Assembly (NCBI GenBank): GCA_963590855.1
Contig: CAVAQT010000043.1
Coordinates: forward strand, 1-14,051
Origin: Ruminococcus_C sp963590855
Lineage (GTDB): Bacteria; Bacillota; Clostridia; Oscillospirales; Ruminococcaceae
Direction: 5' to 3'
DNA: 14,051 bases
This document shows positions 7,125 through 13,831 of this stretch, piece by piece. The translations under genes were made by a program, and so were the position numbers. The notes beneath the pieces were generated by a model that was given only the letters and a program-made list of their open reading frames with translations, ran no database searches and had not been told where the DNA came from. Numbering within the stretch: the first letter of the stretch is position 1; each line of letters begins with the position of its first letter.

Positions 7125-7153
7125 AGTATACACCTTTTTACAAAAAGAGTCAA
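7125..7153 (-). promoter_or_regulatory. Sigma-A promoter of galE
   Basis: Read on the - strand, TTGACT (7153-7148) is separated by 17 bp from TATACT (7130-7125). The start is predicted near 7118, giving a leader of about 65 nt. That leader contains a small GCAGGC/GCCTGC hairpin (7075-7080/7090-7095) of uncertain meaning. Confidence 0.85.
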
Positions 7154-7334
7154 TGGAAAAAATGCCGGGATATGCTTTTGTGAAAACGATCTTTTTTATC
7201 CATTTTACTAAGGCATGTTTGAAAAAATCCGCACATTTGCCAAAACGCCCAAAAATTATTGTCTGTGCATTTTTCTGAACATCGCTAATTTTCAAATAAG
7301 TCCTAAAAAGAAACCAGGCTTTTAGAACCAGCAT
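7154..7334. other. AT-rich spacer between divergent genes
   Basis: This is the middle of the roughly 390-bp gap between galE and the PNPOx-like gene. Apart from the galE promoter to its left and the dyad and promoter to its right, I see no convincing gene, hairpin or repeat in it. The short open frame crossing it has no ribosome binding site and an atypical composition. Confidence 0.5.
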
Positions 7335-7356
7335 TAACTCAGAAAAAAATGAGTTA
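7335..7356. promoter_or_regulatory. Dyad, possible operator for the PNPOx-like gene
   Basis: TAACTCA (7335-7341) and TGAGTTA (7350-7356) are exact inverted repeats with an A-rich 8-base spacer. They end about 20 bp upstream of the predicted -35 box at 7377. The 22-bp size and place fit a dimeric regulator such as a MarR- or TetR-type protein. No regulator gene is adjacent. Confidence 0.4.
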
Positions 7357-7376
7357 CTTATCAATTGACACATATC

Positions 7377-7405
7377 TTGCATTCCCGGGTACTATGTCGT
7401 ATAAT
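7377..7405 (+). promoter_or_regulatory. Promoter of the PNPOx-like gene
   Basis: TTGCAT (7377-7382) is followed after 17 bp by a perfect TATAAT (7400-7405). The start would lie near 7412, leaving a short leader with GGAGG at 7433-7437. A TTGACA at 7365-7370 is a better -35 box by sequence, but it is 29 bp from this -10. Confidence 0.7.
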
Positions 7406-7444
7406 GAAACTGTTCTCATAAAAAATACGAATGGAGGCAATTTT

Positions 7445-7840
7445 ATGTGGAATGAAAATGTGAAGAAACTTTTGGAAAAGAGCATGTGGGATCTTGCCAC
7501 TTGTTCCAACGGTGTGCCGAATGTGGTTCCGGTCGCTTTTAAGGAAGTCACCGAGGATGGTAGGCTGGCGGTCGGAGATGTATTTCTGGAAACGACCCTG
7601 AAAAATTTACGGGAAAACGGCGGAAAAATCGCAGTTTCAGTATACGATGCGGCTTCTCTGGAAGGCTATCAGATCAAGGGCACGGCGGAGTATGTTACTT
7701 CCGGTGCTGTGGTAGAGGAGTTCAAACAGATGGTGGAGAGCATGTTCCACGGCGCTGCAACGGCGAAGGGCGCATTGCTCATTACACCGGAAAAGGTGAT
7801 TGTGACAACGCCTGGCGCAGAAAACAAGAAGATCCTCTGA
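7445..7840 (+). CDS. Pyridoxamine 5'-phosphate oxidase-like FMN-binding split-barrel protein
   Basis: A small (131-aa) cytoplasmic protein resembling the PNPOx-like split-barrel flavoproteins. It opens with a short helix, then a strand pattern LATCSNGVPNVVPVAFKEV (17-35), a basic/helical segment TLKNLREN (51-58), and IAVSVYDAASLEGYQIKGTA (62-81), which is typical of the family's dimer barrel. Such proteins bind FMN or other flavins, and the substrate usually cannot be told from sequence. Nothing shows that this is a true vitamin B6 oxidase, and it is shorter than PdxH. The ATG at 7445 has GGAGG 7 bases upstream. An upstream in-frame start at 7349 would overlap the promoter. The gene is monocistronic, with its own promoter, a candidate operator and a strong terminator. 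Confidence 0.82.
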   Translation: MWNENVKKLLEKSMWDLATCSNGVPNVVPVAFKEVTEDGRLAVGDVFLETTLKNLRENGGKIAVSVYDAASLEGYQIKGTAEYVTSGAVVEEFKQMVESMFHGAATAKGALLITPEKVIVTTPGAENKKIL

Positions 7841-7873
7841 CACGCTTTAAGGTACACCGCACCATTCCAATTC

Positions 7874-7916
7874 AAAAAAGCCGCGATTCGACTTGACTTC
7901 GGATTGCGGCTTTTTT
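7874..7916. terminator. Bidirectional terminator between the PNPOx-like gene and clcF
   Basis: A 12-bp stem, GCCGCGATTCGA (7880-7891) against TCGGATTGCGGC (7899-7910) with two G-T pairs, is flanked by six A on the left and six T on the right. It can serve both the rightward PNPOx-like gene and the leftward fluoride exporter gene. Confidence 0.92.
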
Positions 7917-7925
7917 CGGTATGTA

Positions 7926-9167
7926 TTATTTTTGCCCCTGTGCTTTTTGCAGGAACAGGGGAGACGGTTTTTGTTTGCCGTACATCGAACGGTTTCCGTT
8001 GCACAGTCTGGCAATGGTGCAGACAACTGCAAAATACGGCAAGTAGGAAAATCCAAACACTTCTGTCCCAATGCAGATGGGTGCAAGCCAGGTGTTGGAA
8101 GCACTGCCGAATACTGCGGCATAGCAGAGCGCGGCTGCAAATAAGGGAGAGATACCCAGAAGCGGTGCGAGAGCAGCGCCCAGGCATGCGCCAATGGCAA
8201 ACAGCGGTGTTACTTCGCCGCCCTGAAAGCCAATGGACAGGGTGCAGACGGTAAACAACAGCTTTAACAGAAAGTCGAACCAGTAGATCGTTTCACCGCT
8301 GCATGCTAGTGAGATCAGATTTGTTCCCAATCCGGTATAGCGTCCGTGTCCGGCGAAAAAGAGTAGGACAGCCAGAATCGCACCGCAGACAGCGATGCGC
8401 AGCAGCGGATTCGGGAACAGCTTCGCCGCATACGTTTTTCCATGTCGGAGCAAGAGGGTAAACAGACCGCCGATCACACCGGAGGAGATACCCAGCAGAA
8501 GAATCGGAACGGAAAGCGGCGCGGTATTCGTTTCATTCAGAGTAACCTGAAAGGTTTCCAGTCCCAGCATAGCAGAGCACCAGTTTGCTGTGACGGCAGC
8601 AATTGCCGCAGGCAGGAGCGCGCGATATTCCAGCTTTCCCACTGCCAGAACCTCCAGCGCAAAGCAGACCGCCGCGAAGGGGGCGTGAAATAAGCCGCTG
8701 AATCCGGCTGCCATTCCGGCAATGGTCAGGAGCGGCACAGCATCCGGGATTTCCCGGAACCAGGGAATCCGGCGGCCGATATTGTGTGAGACTGCCGCGC
8801 CCAATTGAACAGCAACGCCTTCGCGTCCTGCGCTTCCGCCGCAGAGATGGGTCAGCCAGGTGCTGCCGATGAGCAGCGGGATCAGCCGAAGCGGAATGCG
8901 TTTTGCAGTCCCGTCGGCAGCGTCGAAGATCAGGCTCATGCCCTGTGCGCTCTCTTTGCCGAATTTTTGATAGCACCACACCATCAGAACGCCGGCAACG
9001 GGCAAAAATGGCAGACACCAGAGCAGATACGTTGTTCGGACTGTGCCGATCCAGAGCAAAATCCGGCCAAATCCGGCTGTGAGTGCACCGGTGAGAATGC
9101 CGCATACAGCAGCAAGACAACAGAGCAATATGGTGGGCATTGCAAGGTGAAACATTGGTTTTTTCAT
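7926..9167 (-). CDS. CLC-F type fluoride/proton antiporter (EriC-like)
   Basis: This integral membrane CLC protein most likely exports fluoride in exchange for protons. Its 413 residues carry many hydrophobic segments. Motifs include GGSAGREGVAVQ (110-121) with the gating glutamate E116 and Val where chloride CLCs usually have Pro. GMSLI (76-80) replaces the GSGIP motif. GFQGGEVTPLF (313-323) contains E318 and T320, characteristic of the CLC-F clade. There is no C-terminal CBS domain. A fluoride riboswitch directly upstream independently supports fluoride as the ion. The ATG at 9167 is preferred because GGAGG lies 8 bases before it. A TTG 15 bases further upstream would overlap that ribosome binding site. 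The gene is monocistronic, with a consensus promoter and a terminator at 7874-7916. Confidence 0.92.
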   Translation of the reverse strand: MKKPMFHLAMPTILLCCLAAVCGILTGALTAGFGRILLWIGTVRTTYLLWCLPFLPVAGVLMVWCYQKFGKESAQGMSLIFDAADGTAKRIPLRLIPLLIGSTWLTHLCGGSAGREGVAVQLGAAVSHNIGRRIPWFREIPDAVPLLTIAGMAAGFSGLFHAPFAAVCFALEVLAVGKLEYRALLPAAIAAVTANWCSAMLGLETFQVTLNETNTAPLSVPILLLGISSGVIGGLFTLLLRHGKTYAAKLFPNPLLRIAVCGAILAVLLFFAGHGRYTGLGTNLISLACSGETIYWFDFLLKLLFTVCTLSIGFQGGEVTPLFAIGACLGAALAPLLGISPLFAAALCYAAVFGSASNTWLAPICIGTEVFGFSYLPYFAVVCTIARLCNGNRSMYGKQKPSPLFLQKAQGQK

Positions 9168-9180
9168 AAGTACATCCTCC

Positions 9181-9231
9181 AAAATAAAAAAGCTGACAAC
9201 TTCTGCGTAAAAAGGCAGACGTCATCAGCTT
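9181..9231 (-). terminator. Riboswitch-controlled terminator (expression platform)
   Basis: On the - strand, AAGCTGATGACGTCTGC (9231-9215) pairs with GCAGAAGTTGTCAGCTT (9206-9190). This gives a 17-bp stem with one mismatch, followed by a T-rich run (9191-9181). Its 5' arm is the conserved 3' strand of the fluoride aptamer, so ligand-bound aptamer and terminator cannot coexist. Fluoride should therefore switch the gene on. Confidence 0.9.
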
Positions 9232-9272
9232 ATTTGCGGTTCTGGAATTTCCAGGGGAGAGCATCATTCCCC
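9214..9272 (-). promoter_or_regulatory. Fluoride riboswitch (crcB motif) aptamer
   Basis: Read on the - strand, the stem GGGG...CCCC (9272-9254) encloses the AUGAUG-containing loop. A short CUGG-AAAUU-CCAG hairpin follows, then the conserved AACCGC and GCUGAUGACGUCUGCC (9229-9214). A GAUG/CGUC pairing between the first loop and the 3' strand would form the long-range helix of the known fold. The order of conserved blocks, the terminator immediately after, and the CLC-F gene downstream together support the call. The CUGG/CCAG hairpin looks like an insertion relative to minimal crcB aptamers. Confidence 0.88.
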
Positions 9273-9291
9273 GATTCAATTGACAGTTTTT

Positions 9292-9320
9292 ATTATATGC
9301 GATTTTTTCGATTTTGTCAA
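9292..9320 (-). promoter_or_regulatory. Consensus sigma-A promoter of the fluoride exporter gene
   Basis: On the - strand, TTGACA (9320-9315) and TATAAT (9297-9292) are both perfect and 17 bp apart. Transcription should start near 9285, a dozen bases before the aptamer. A 6-bp inverted repeat TTGTCA/TGACAA (9314-9319/9324-9329) overlaps the -35 box and may be an operator or chance. Confidence 0.93.
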
Positions 9321-9351
9321 GGGTGACAATGCAAAATTTTTGTGCCGTTCC

Positions 9352-9759
9352 TTATACTGTGTCATCCAAAACTTCAAGCTTTACAACCTGACTCAGCTGT
9401 GCCGGTTCGGATTCCAAAACTTCTCCCGTATAGGTGACAGCAATGCGATTTCCCTGTTGTAGTGCAGAAGCAGCAAGTTTGGTGTGATGCCAGGAAATAT
9501 CCGTTTTGTCGGACAGCGTAAAGGAAAATGCACCTCTGCCGTTGATATCGTTGACATCCAGCCCCTGTACTGTGACAGAATCACCGCGAATGTCGGAAAT
9601 CACTGCATAGATCGTGGTGCAGTCCCGGGCATCTACAATGCGTTGCTGCTGTTTTAGCGTCTGCGCTTTTCCAAGAAAAAAGTCGCCAGTGCCGCCGCCC
9701 AACAGCAGGATCAATGCGCCTGCCAGAAGCATCCATTTTTGTCTTGCATTCGGGTTCAT
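9352..9759 (-). CDS. Membrane-anchored YobA/DUF3221-like protein of unknown function
   Basis: A 135-residue protein with one N-terminal hydrophobic segment (about 9-24) and no lipobox cysteine, so it is either an uncleaved membrane anchor or a signal peptide. The exported part (about 40-135) resembles the small beta-rich DUF3221/YobA domain: a VISDIRGDSVTV strand pair, a SDKTDISW strand, and the ending RIAVTYTGEVLESEPAQ. No enzymatic motif is visible. Its ATG overlaps the nfo stop codon as ATGA, so it should be translationally coupled to the DNA repair gene. That coupling does not explain its function. No terminator is evident after it. The riboswitch promoter of the next gene starts only 31 bp downstream. 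Confidence 0.7.
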   Translation of the reverse strand: MNPNARQKWMLLAGALILLLGGGTGDFFLGKAQTLKQQQRIVDARDCTTIYAVISDIRGDSVTVQGLDVNDINGRGAFSFTLSDKTDISWHHTKLAASALQQGNRIAVTYTGEVLESEPAQLSQVVKLEVLDDTV

Positions 9760-10586
9760 TCCGCTTTCTCCCGCATCAATGCGATCTCTGCGGCATAACC
9801 CTCATCCTCGTTAGGCGTTTCCAGAATAAAGGGCAGCTGCTTCAGCGCCGGGTGATTGACGACGCGTACCAGTGCATCCAGTCCGATGTGTCCCTGTCCC
9901 AACTTCTGGTGGCGGTCTTTGTGTGCACCGCAGGGGTTCATGCTGTCGTTGAGGTGTACGGCATACAGACGGTTCAGCCCGATCACTTTGTCAAACTGGG
10001 TCAGCACACCATCCAGGTCGCTGACAATATCGTATCCGGCATCCCAGATATGGCAGGTGTCCAGGCATACGCCCATTTTTTCAGACAGTGTCACACGATC
10101 CAGAATGGCGCGAAGCTCCTCGAAAGAGCGTCCCACTTCGCTGCCTTTTCCTGCCATTGTCTCCAGCAGGACAGTGGTCGTCTGCTCCGGGGTAAGAGTC
10201 TGGTTCAGTGCAGCAGCGATCTGTTCGATACCGGTCTCAGCACCCTGTCCGGTATGGCTGCCAGGGTGAAAGTTATAGTACTGTCCCGGGGTATACTCCA
10301 TGCGCCGCATGTCATCCTGGAGCATATTCAGTCCGAACTGGCGGATGTCTGGCTTGGCAGAGCATAGATTCATGGTGTAGGGTGCATGTGCCACCAGGTG
10401 GTCGATATCATGCTCCTTGGCATAGGCGAGAAACGCCTGGACATCTCCTTCATCAATAGGCTTTGCAGTGCCGCCTCTGGGATTCCGGGTGAAAAAGGCA
10501 AACGTCGTTGCTCCAAGTTTCACGGCATGTTTTCCCATGGCAAGATAGCCCTTGGAAGAGGGCAGATGGTTTCCGATTCGCAGCAT
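9756..10586 (-). CDS. nfo: Endonuclease IV (AP endonuclease)
   Basis: This zinc enzyme cuts DNA on the 5' side of abasic sites and removes 3'-blocking groups in base excision repair. The 276 residues match the family. All nine trinuclear zinc ligands can be traced: H67, H107 (NFHPGS), E142 (LLET), D176 and H179 (CLDTCH), H211 (VHLND), D224 and H226 (KDRHQ), and E256 (ILET). AAAGGAGG lies just ahead of the ATG and overlaps the stop of the upstream membrane-protein gene, with only 2 bp between the genes. The downstream DUF3221-like gene overlaps by 4 bp. The three genes form a tight unit. Confidence 0.96.
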   Translation of the reverse strand: MLRIGNHLPSSKGYLAMGKHAVKLGATTFAFFTRNPRGGTAKPIDEGDVQAFLAYAKEHDIDHLVAHAPYTMNLCSAKPDIRQFGLNMLQDDMRRMEYTPGQYYNFHPGSHTGQGAETGIEQIAAALNQTLTPEQTTTVLLETMAGKGSEVGRSFEELRAILDRVTLSEKMGVCLDTCHIWDAGYDIVSDLDGVLTQFDKVIGLNRLYAVHLNDSMNPCGAHKDRHQKLGQGHIGLDALVRVVNHPALKQLPFILETPNEDEGYAAEIALMREKAE

Positions 10587-10588
10587 CG

Positions 10589-11593
10589 TTAGTCCTCCTT
10601 TGCTGTGGTTACCGTTGTAACGGCTGTGGTTTCCGGCTCTGTCGTGACGATATCCTCCGGCTCGGTGGTGTTGTCCAGATCGTCCATAATGCGCAGAAAT
10701 ACCTTTTCTGCCACGTCATAAGTCTCCTGCATCTTCTCCTTGCTGTCCGAAGTCTTGACTGGCTTGCGCAGGCTGATGGCAAGGTCACGGTCTACATTGC
10801 CGGGGTAGTCGATCTTCGTGGCAAAGTCCGTATGGCGCAGGTAATAGCCATTTTTATGGATATTTTCATGTCCCGGATATTTTTCGCTGAGATCGGTCAG
10901 CGTTTCCGATGCCATGATATAGTCATTGGCTCTGGTGTCGGTAAAGAGCATGACGGATTCTCCCATCTGGAATTCAGCGGAGAGCTTCGTGGCATTTCCG
11001 GTGTAATAGTCCATGTCGTTGATATTGTCGCTGACAGGAATGGGGTAGACGTCCACATGTACTTTTCCGTCGCCGTTTTCGTCGTCGGTGAACTGTTCCA
11101 GATATTCCTCCAGCTGTTGGGTATGGTTCTGCATTTCGGTATCATCTGTGAGCAGCAGAACGATCATATCCGGGCGCTCCTTGGTGACAAAATCCACAAT
11201 GAGGAATACAAAAATGCCCGCAATAAAAACCGTGATCCCCAGCCACCACTTGTTGTGGTATAAAAAGTTGGAGATTTTTTTCCAAAAGGAAAGCTTCGGC
11301 TTTTCTTCCTTTTCCTCCCGGATGGTGTCGCTCTCGGTAATAATGCCCTGTTTCAGCCGCATCAATTCAATGCGGTCTTGCTGGATCTTTTTGGCGTATT
11401 CTTCTTTTTCCTTTTTCTCGCGTTCTGCGAGAATGGCCTGCCGGCGCTCTTCTGCCTCAGCTTCTTTCTGCGCTTCTTTGGCATCGATCTCCCGCATGGT
11501 CTCAATGAGAGATTTCCCTTTTTCTTTTTTGTGTTTCTTTGGCTGTTCCGGCGGTGTGCCGGCAGAACCATTTTGTTTTTCTTCTTCCTGCAT
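10589..11593 (-). CDS. Single-pass membrane protein of unknown function with charged coiled-coil N-terminus
   Basis: I do not recognise a named family for this 334-aa protein. Residues about 20-100 are extremely rich in Lys, Glu, Arg and Gln and probably form a cytoplasmic coiled coil. A single membrane helix follows at about 116-134 with positive charges before it, placing the C-terminal part outside. The outer domain (about 138-305) begins with MIVLLLTDD and contains DENGDGKVHVD (171-181), which fits a calcium-binding DxNxDG loop as in EF-hand or dockerin motifs. The tail (about 308-334) is rich in Thr/Glu/Val with TTEPE repeats. The ATG at 11593 has GAGGT upstream. The gene is tightly linked to nfo. 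No clear promoter is visible ahead of it, so it may depend on readthrough of the lysS terminator or on a weak promoter. Confidence 0.75.
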   Translation of the reverse strand: MQEEEKQNGSAGTPPEQPKKHKKEKGKSLIETMREIDAKEAQKEAEAEERRQAILAEREKKEKEEYAKKIQQDRIELMRLKQGIITESDTIREEKEEKPKLSFWKKISNFLYHNKWWLGITVFIAGIFVFLIVDFVTKERPDMIVLLLTDDTEMQNHTQQLEEYLEQFTDDENGDGKVHVDVYPIPVSDNINDMDYYTGNATKLSAEFQMGESVMLFTDTRANDYIMASETLTDLSEKYPGHENIHKNGYYLRHTDFATKIDYPGNVDRDLAISLRKPVKTSDSKEKMQETYDVAEKVFLRIMDDLDNTTEPEDIVTTEPETTAVTTVTTAKED

Positions 11594-11620
11594 CGGATGA
11601 CCTCACTTTTTAGAGAGAAT

Positions 11621-11670
11621 AAAAAAGAGGGAATACACACAGATACGATGGATCTGTATCAATTCCCCCT
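11621..11670 (-). terminator. Terminator after lysS
   Basis: On the - strand a long stem forms. AGGGGGAAT (11670-11662) pairs with ATTCCCTCT (11634-11626), then after two mismatches an inner ATACAGAT/ATCTGTGT helix closes a loop of about 7 bases. A T-run (11626-11621) follows. It ends the greA-lysS transcript 25 bases after the lysS stop, at least partially. Confidence 0.88.
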
Positions 11671-11694
11671 TATCATTTCCTATATTGCTTTTGC

Positions 11695-13320
11695 TTACGC
11701 TTCGGTTTCTTCTGCCGCAGCGTCCTCTTCCTCTTGTCCCTGTCCCAGCTTCGGCAGCGGCCGCATGGTGGGGAACAGCAGAACGTCGCGAATAGACGGA
11801 CTGTCGGTCAGAAGCATGACCAGTCTGTCCAGACCCAGGCCCAGACCACCTGTCGGCGGCATGCCGTATTCCAGTGCGGTGACAAAGTCCTCGTCTACCT
11901 CACCAGTCATATCGCCCAGTGCACGGCGAGCTTCGACCTGCTTGACAAAACGCTCCTTCTGATCCACCGGATCGTTCAACTCAGAGAACGCGTTACCCAT
12001 TTCACGGGCATAGATGAAATATTCAAAACGCTCAGTGAATGCCGGGTCTTCCGGCTTGCGCTTTGCCAGCGGAGAATTTTCTACCGGATAGTCGTAGATG
12101 ATAGTCGGCTGGATCAGCTGCTCTTCGACAAATGCATCAAAGAATGCGATCAGTACATGACCCTTGGTTGCGTTTTCGCCCTCTTCGACTTCCACACCCT
12201 TTTCCTTGGCGCAGGCTCTTGCGTCAGCATCGGTTGCCCAGTCGTTGTAATCTACGCCGGCATACTTCTTGACCGATTCTGCCATGGTCAGACGCTCCCA
12301 CGGTTCGCCCAGACGGATATCTGTGCCCTGATAGGAGATGATGTCCTTGCCGCAGATCTTCTTTGCCAGTGTGCGGTACATATCCTCGATCAGATCCATC
12401 ATGCCGTGATAATCGGTGTATGCCTGGTACATTTCAATGGTCGTAAATTCCGGGTTGTGAGACGGATCCATGCCCTCGTTCCGGAAGATGCGTCCCACTT
12501 CATACACACGGTCGAAACCGCCGACGATCAGCTTTTTCAGATTCAGCTCTGTCTCAATGCGCAGGAACATATCCATATCCAGAGTGTTGTGATGCGTTAC
12601 AAACGGTCTTGCAGCCGCAGCGATCTGCAGAGGCAGCAGAACCGGTGTCTCGACTTCCAGATAGCCGATGCCGTCCAGATAAGCACGGATCTCCCGGACG
12701 ATCTGGCTTCTGGTAACGAAAGTCTGCTTGACATTCGGGTTTACGATCAGATCCAGATAGCGCTGACGATACCGGGTGTCCTGGTCTTTCAGACCGTGCC
12801 ACTTTTCCGGCAGGGGCAGCAGGGATTTGGAAAGCATGGTGATCTCTGTTGCATGAATGGAGATCTCGCCCTTGCGGGTACGGAAAACAAATCCCTTGAC
12901 ACCGACAATATCGCCGATATCCCACTTTTTGAATTCCTTGAAGTTTTCCTTGCCGATGTCGTTCATGCGGACATAGACCTGGATGCGGTCAGTGGAGTCA
13001 CGCACGTCAATAAAGTTTGCACGGCCCATATCACGCCAGCTCATAATACGTCCGGCGATAGAAACTGGCTGTTCCTTCAGGGTGTCCAGCTTTGCCTGGA
13101 GCGCTTCTTCGTCCTCGCCGGCCTCTTCCTTGAACTTTGCTTCGGTGACTTCATAGTCCGCCTTGATGTCGGCTGCCTTTGCAGTTACATCATACTTGGT
13201 AATGGTAAACGGGTCGTTGCCGTCTGCCTGTCTCTGCCGCAGCTTGTCCAGACGAATCTGTCGCAGAGCGTTGCTGTCCTGTTCCTGCTCCGGAACGGAC
13301 GGTGTATTCTGATTTGCCAT
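11695..13320 (-). CDS. lysS: Lysyl-tRNA synthetase, class II
   Basis: This enzyme charges tRNA-Lys with lysine. The 541 residues contain an N-terminal OB-fold anticodon-binding domain (about 60-170) and the class II catalytic core. Motif 2 is FRNEGMDPSHNPEFTTIE (279-296), the conserved EMGNAFSELNDP lies at 440-451, and motif 3 is GGLGLGLDRL (491-500). Lysine-pocket residues E258, E296, Y298, N443, F445 and E447 are kept. The loop normally reading PGGA before ARPF is QIAA here (232-235), and the AP of the following APELY motif is ET (256-257). The ATG at 13320 has AGGAG 8 bases before it. An in-frame GTG 9 bases upstream would overlap that site. The gene lies 24 bp after greA and probably shares its transcript. 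No T-box leader is present. Confidence 0.97.
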   Translation of the reverse strand: MANQNTPSVPEQEQDSNALRQIRLDKLRQRQADGNDPFTITKYDVTAKAADIKADYEVTEAKFKEEAGEDEEALQAKLDTLKEQPVSIAGRIMSWRDMGRANFIDVRDSTDRIQVYVRMNDIGKENFKEFKKWDIGDIVGVKGFVFRTRKGEISIHATEITMLSKSLLPLPEKWHGLKDQDTRYRQRYLDLIVNPNVKQTFVTRSQIVREIRAYLDGIGYLEVETPVLLPLQIAAAARPFVTHHNTLDMDMFLRIETELNLKKLIVGGFDRVYEVGRIFRNEGMDPSHNPEFTTIEMYQAYTDYHGMMDLIEDMYRTLAKKICGKDIISYQGTDIRLGEPWERLTMAESVKKYAGVDYNDWATDADARACAKEKGVEVEEGENATKGHVLIAFFDAFVEEQLIQPTIIYDYPVENSPLAKRKPEDPAFTERFEYFIYAREMGNAFSELNDPVDQKERFVKQVEARRALGDMTGEVDEDFVTALEYGMPPTGGLGLGLDRLVMLLTDSPSIRDVLLFPTMRPLPKLGQGQEEEDAAAEETEA

Positions 13321-13344
13321 TGGGTTCACTCCTACTATTTTAAA

Positions 13345-13815
13345 TTACTTGCTGATTTCCAGGATCTCAAATTTCAATTCGCCGGCAGGTGCTTCGATTA
13401 TAAAGCTGTCGCCGACCTTCTTTTTCATAGCGCCCTTGCCGATGGGAGACTCATCCGAGATCTTGCCCTCTTTGAAGTTTGCTTCGTTGCTGCTGACGAT
13501 CTGGAGCACTTCGATCTTTCCGGTGCGGAAGTTCTTTACCTTGATGGTAGAACCCAGACCGACTTCATCAATAGAAATGCTGTCGTCATCTACGATCTCG
13601 GAGTTGTCCAGGGTGTACTGGATCTCCATGATCTGGGCTTCCATGATCGCCTGTTCGTTTTTCGCTTCATCATATTCTGCATTCTCGGAAAGGTCGCCCT
13701 GTGCGCGCGCTTCTTTCAGTTTCTGCGCCATTTCTGCACGGCGGACGGTTACCAGAAAATCCAGTTCTTCCCGCAGTTTTGCCGCACCGGATTTTGAAAT
13801 CTGCTTCTTTGCCAT
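13345..13815 (-). CDS. greA: Transcription elongation factor GreA
   Basis: GreA rescues backtracked RNA polymerase by stimulating cleavage of the nascent RNA end. The 156 residues match the family. The N-terminal coiled coil (about 1-75) carries the catalytic tip GDLSENAEYDEAK with D41 and E44, at the same positions as in E. coli. The C-terminal FKBP-like domain (about 80-156) includes SPIGKGAMKKKVGD. The ATG at 13815 has AAAGGAG 8 bases upstream. The gene heads a unit with lysS, an arrangement common in Firmicutes. It has a consensus promoter and a structured leader of about 125 nt. Confidence 0.97.
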   Translation of the reverse strand: MAKKQISKSGAAKLREELDFLVTVRRAEMAQKLKEARAQGDLSENAEYDEAKNEQAIMEAQIMEIQYTLDNSEIVDDDSISIDEVGLGSTIKVKNFRTGKIEVLQIVSSNEANFKEGKISDESPIGKGAMKKKVGDSFIIEAPAGELKFEILEISK

Positions 13816-13831
13816 AATCTCATGCTCCTTT

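Noticed and set aside
7365..7370. TTGACA as -35 box of the PNPOx-like gene
   Set aside because: It is 29 bp from the TATAAT. A TTGCAT at the correct 17-bp distance is preferred.
7053..7382. N-terminal extension of galE by about 110 codons
   Set aside because: It would cross the galE promoter and ribosome binding site. Homologues start at MKTILLAGGAGYIG, and the extension is AT-rich and unlike GalE.
9168..9182. TTG start 5 codons upstream for the CLC-F gene
   Set aside because: It overlaps the GGAGG that serves the ATG at 9167.
8533..9279. 248-codon - strand frame overlapping the CLC-F gene
   Set aside because: Wrong frame of the CLC-F gene. It would start inside the riboswitch and has no membrane protein or enzyme motifs.
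9321..9351. Terminator after the DUF3221-like gene
   Set aside because: The small hairpins on the - strand here lack a T-run, so transcription of the nfo unit may run into the fluoride riboswitch terminator.
13321..13329. GTG start 3 codons upstream for lysS
   Set aside because: It overlaps the AGGAG ribosome binding site of the ATG at 13320.
11734..13797. Long 687-codon open frame on the + strand
   Set aside because: It lies fully antisense to lysS and greA, whose motifs are unambiguous. The translation is rich in Cys/His/Gln and shows no domain, as expected for a shadow frame.
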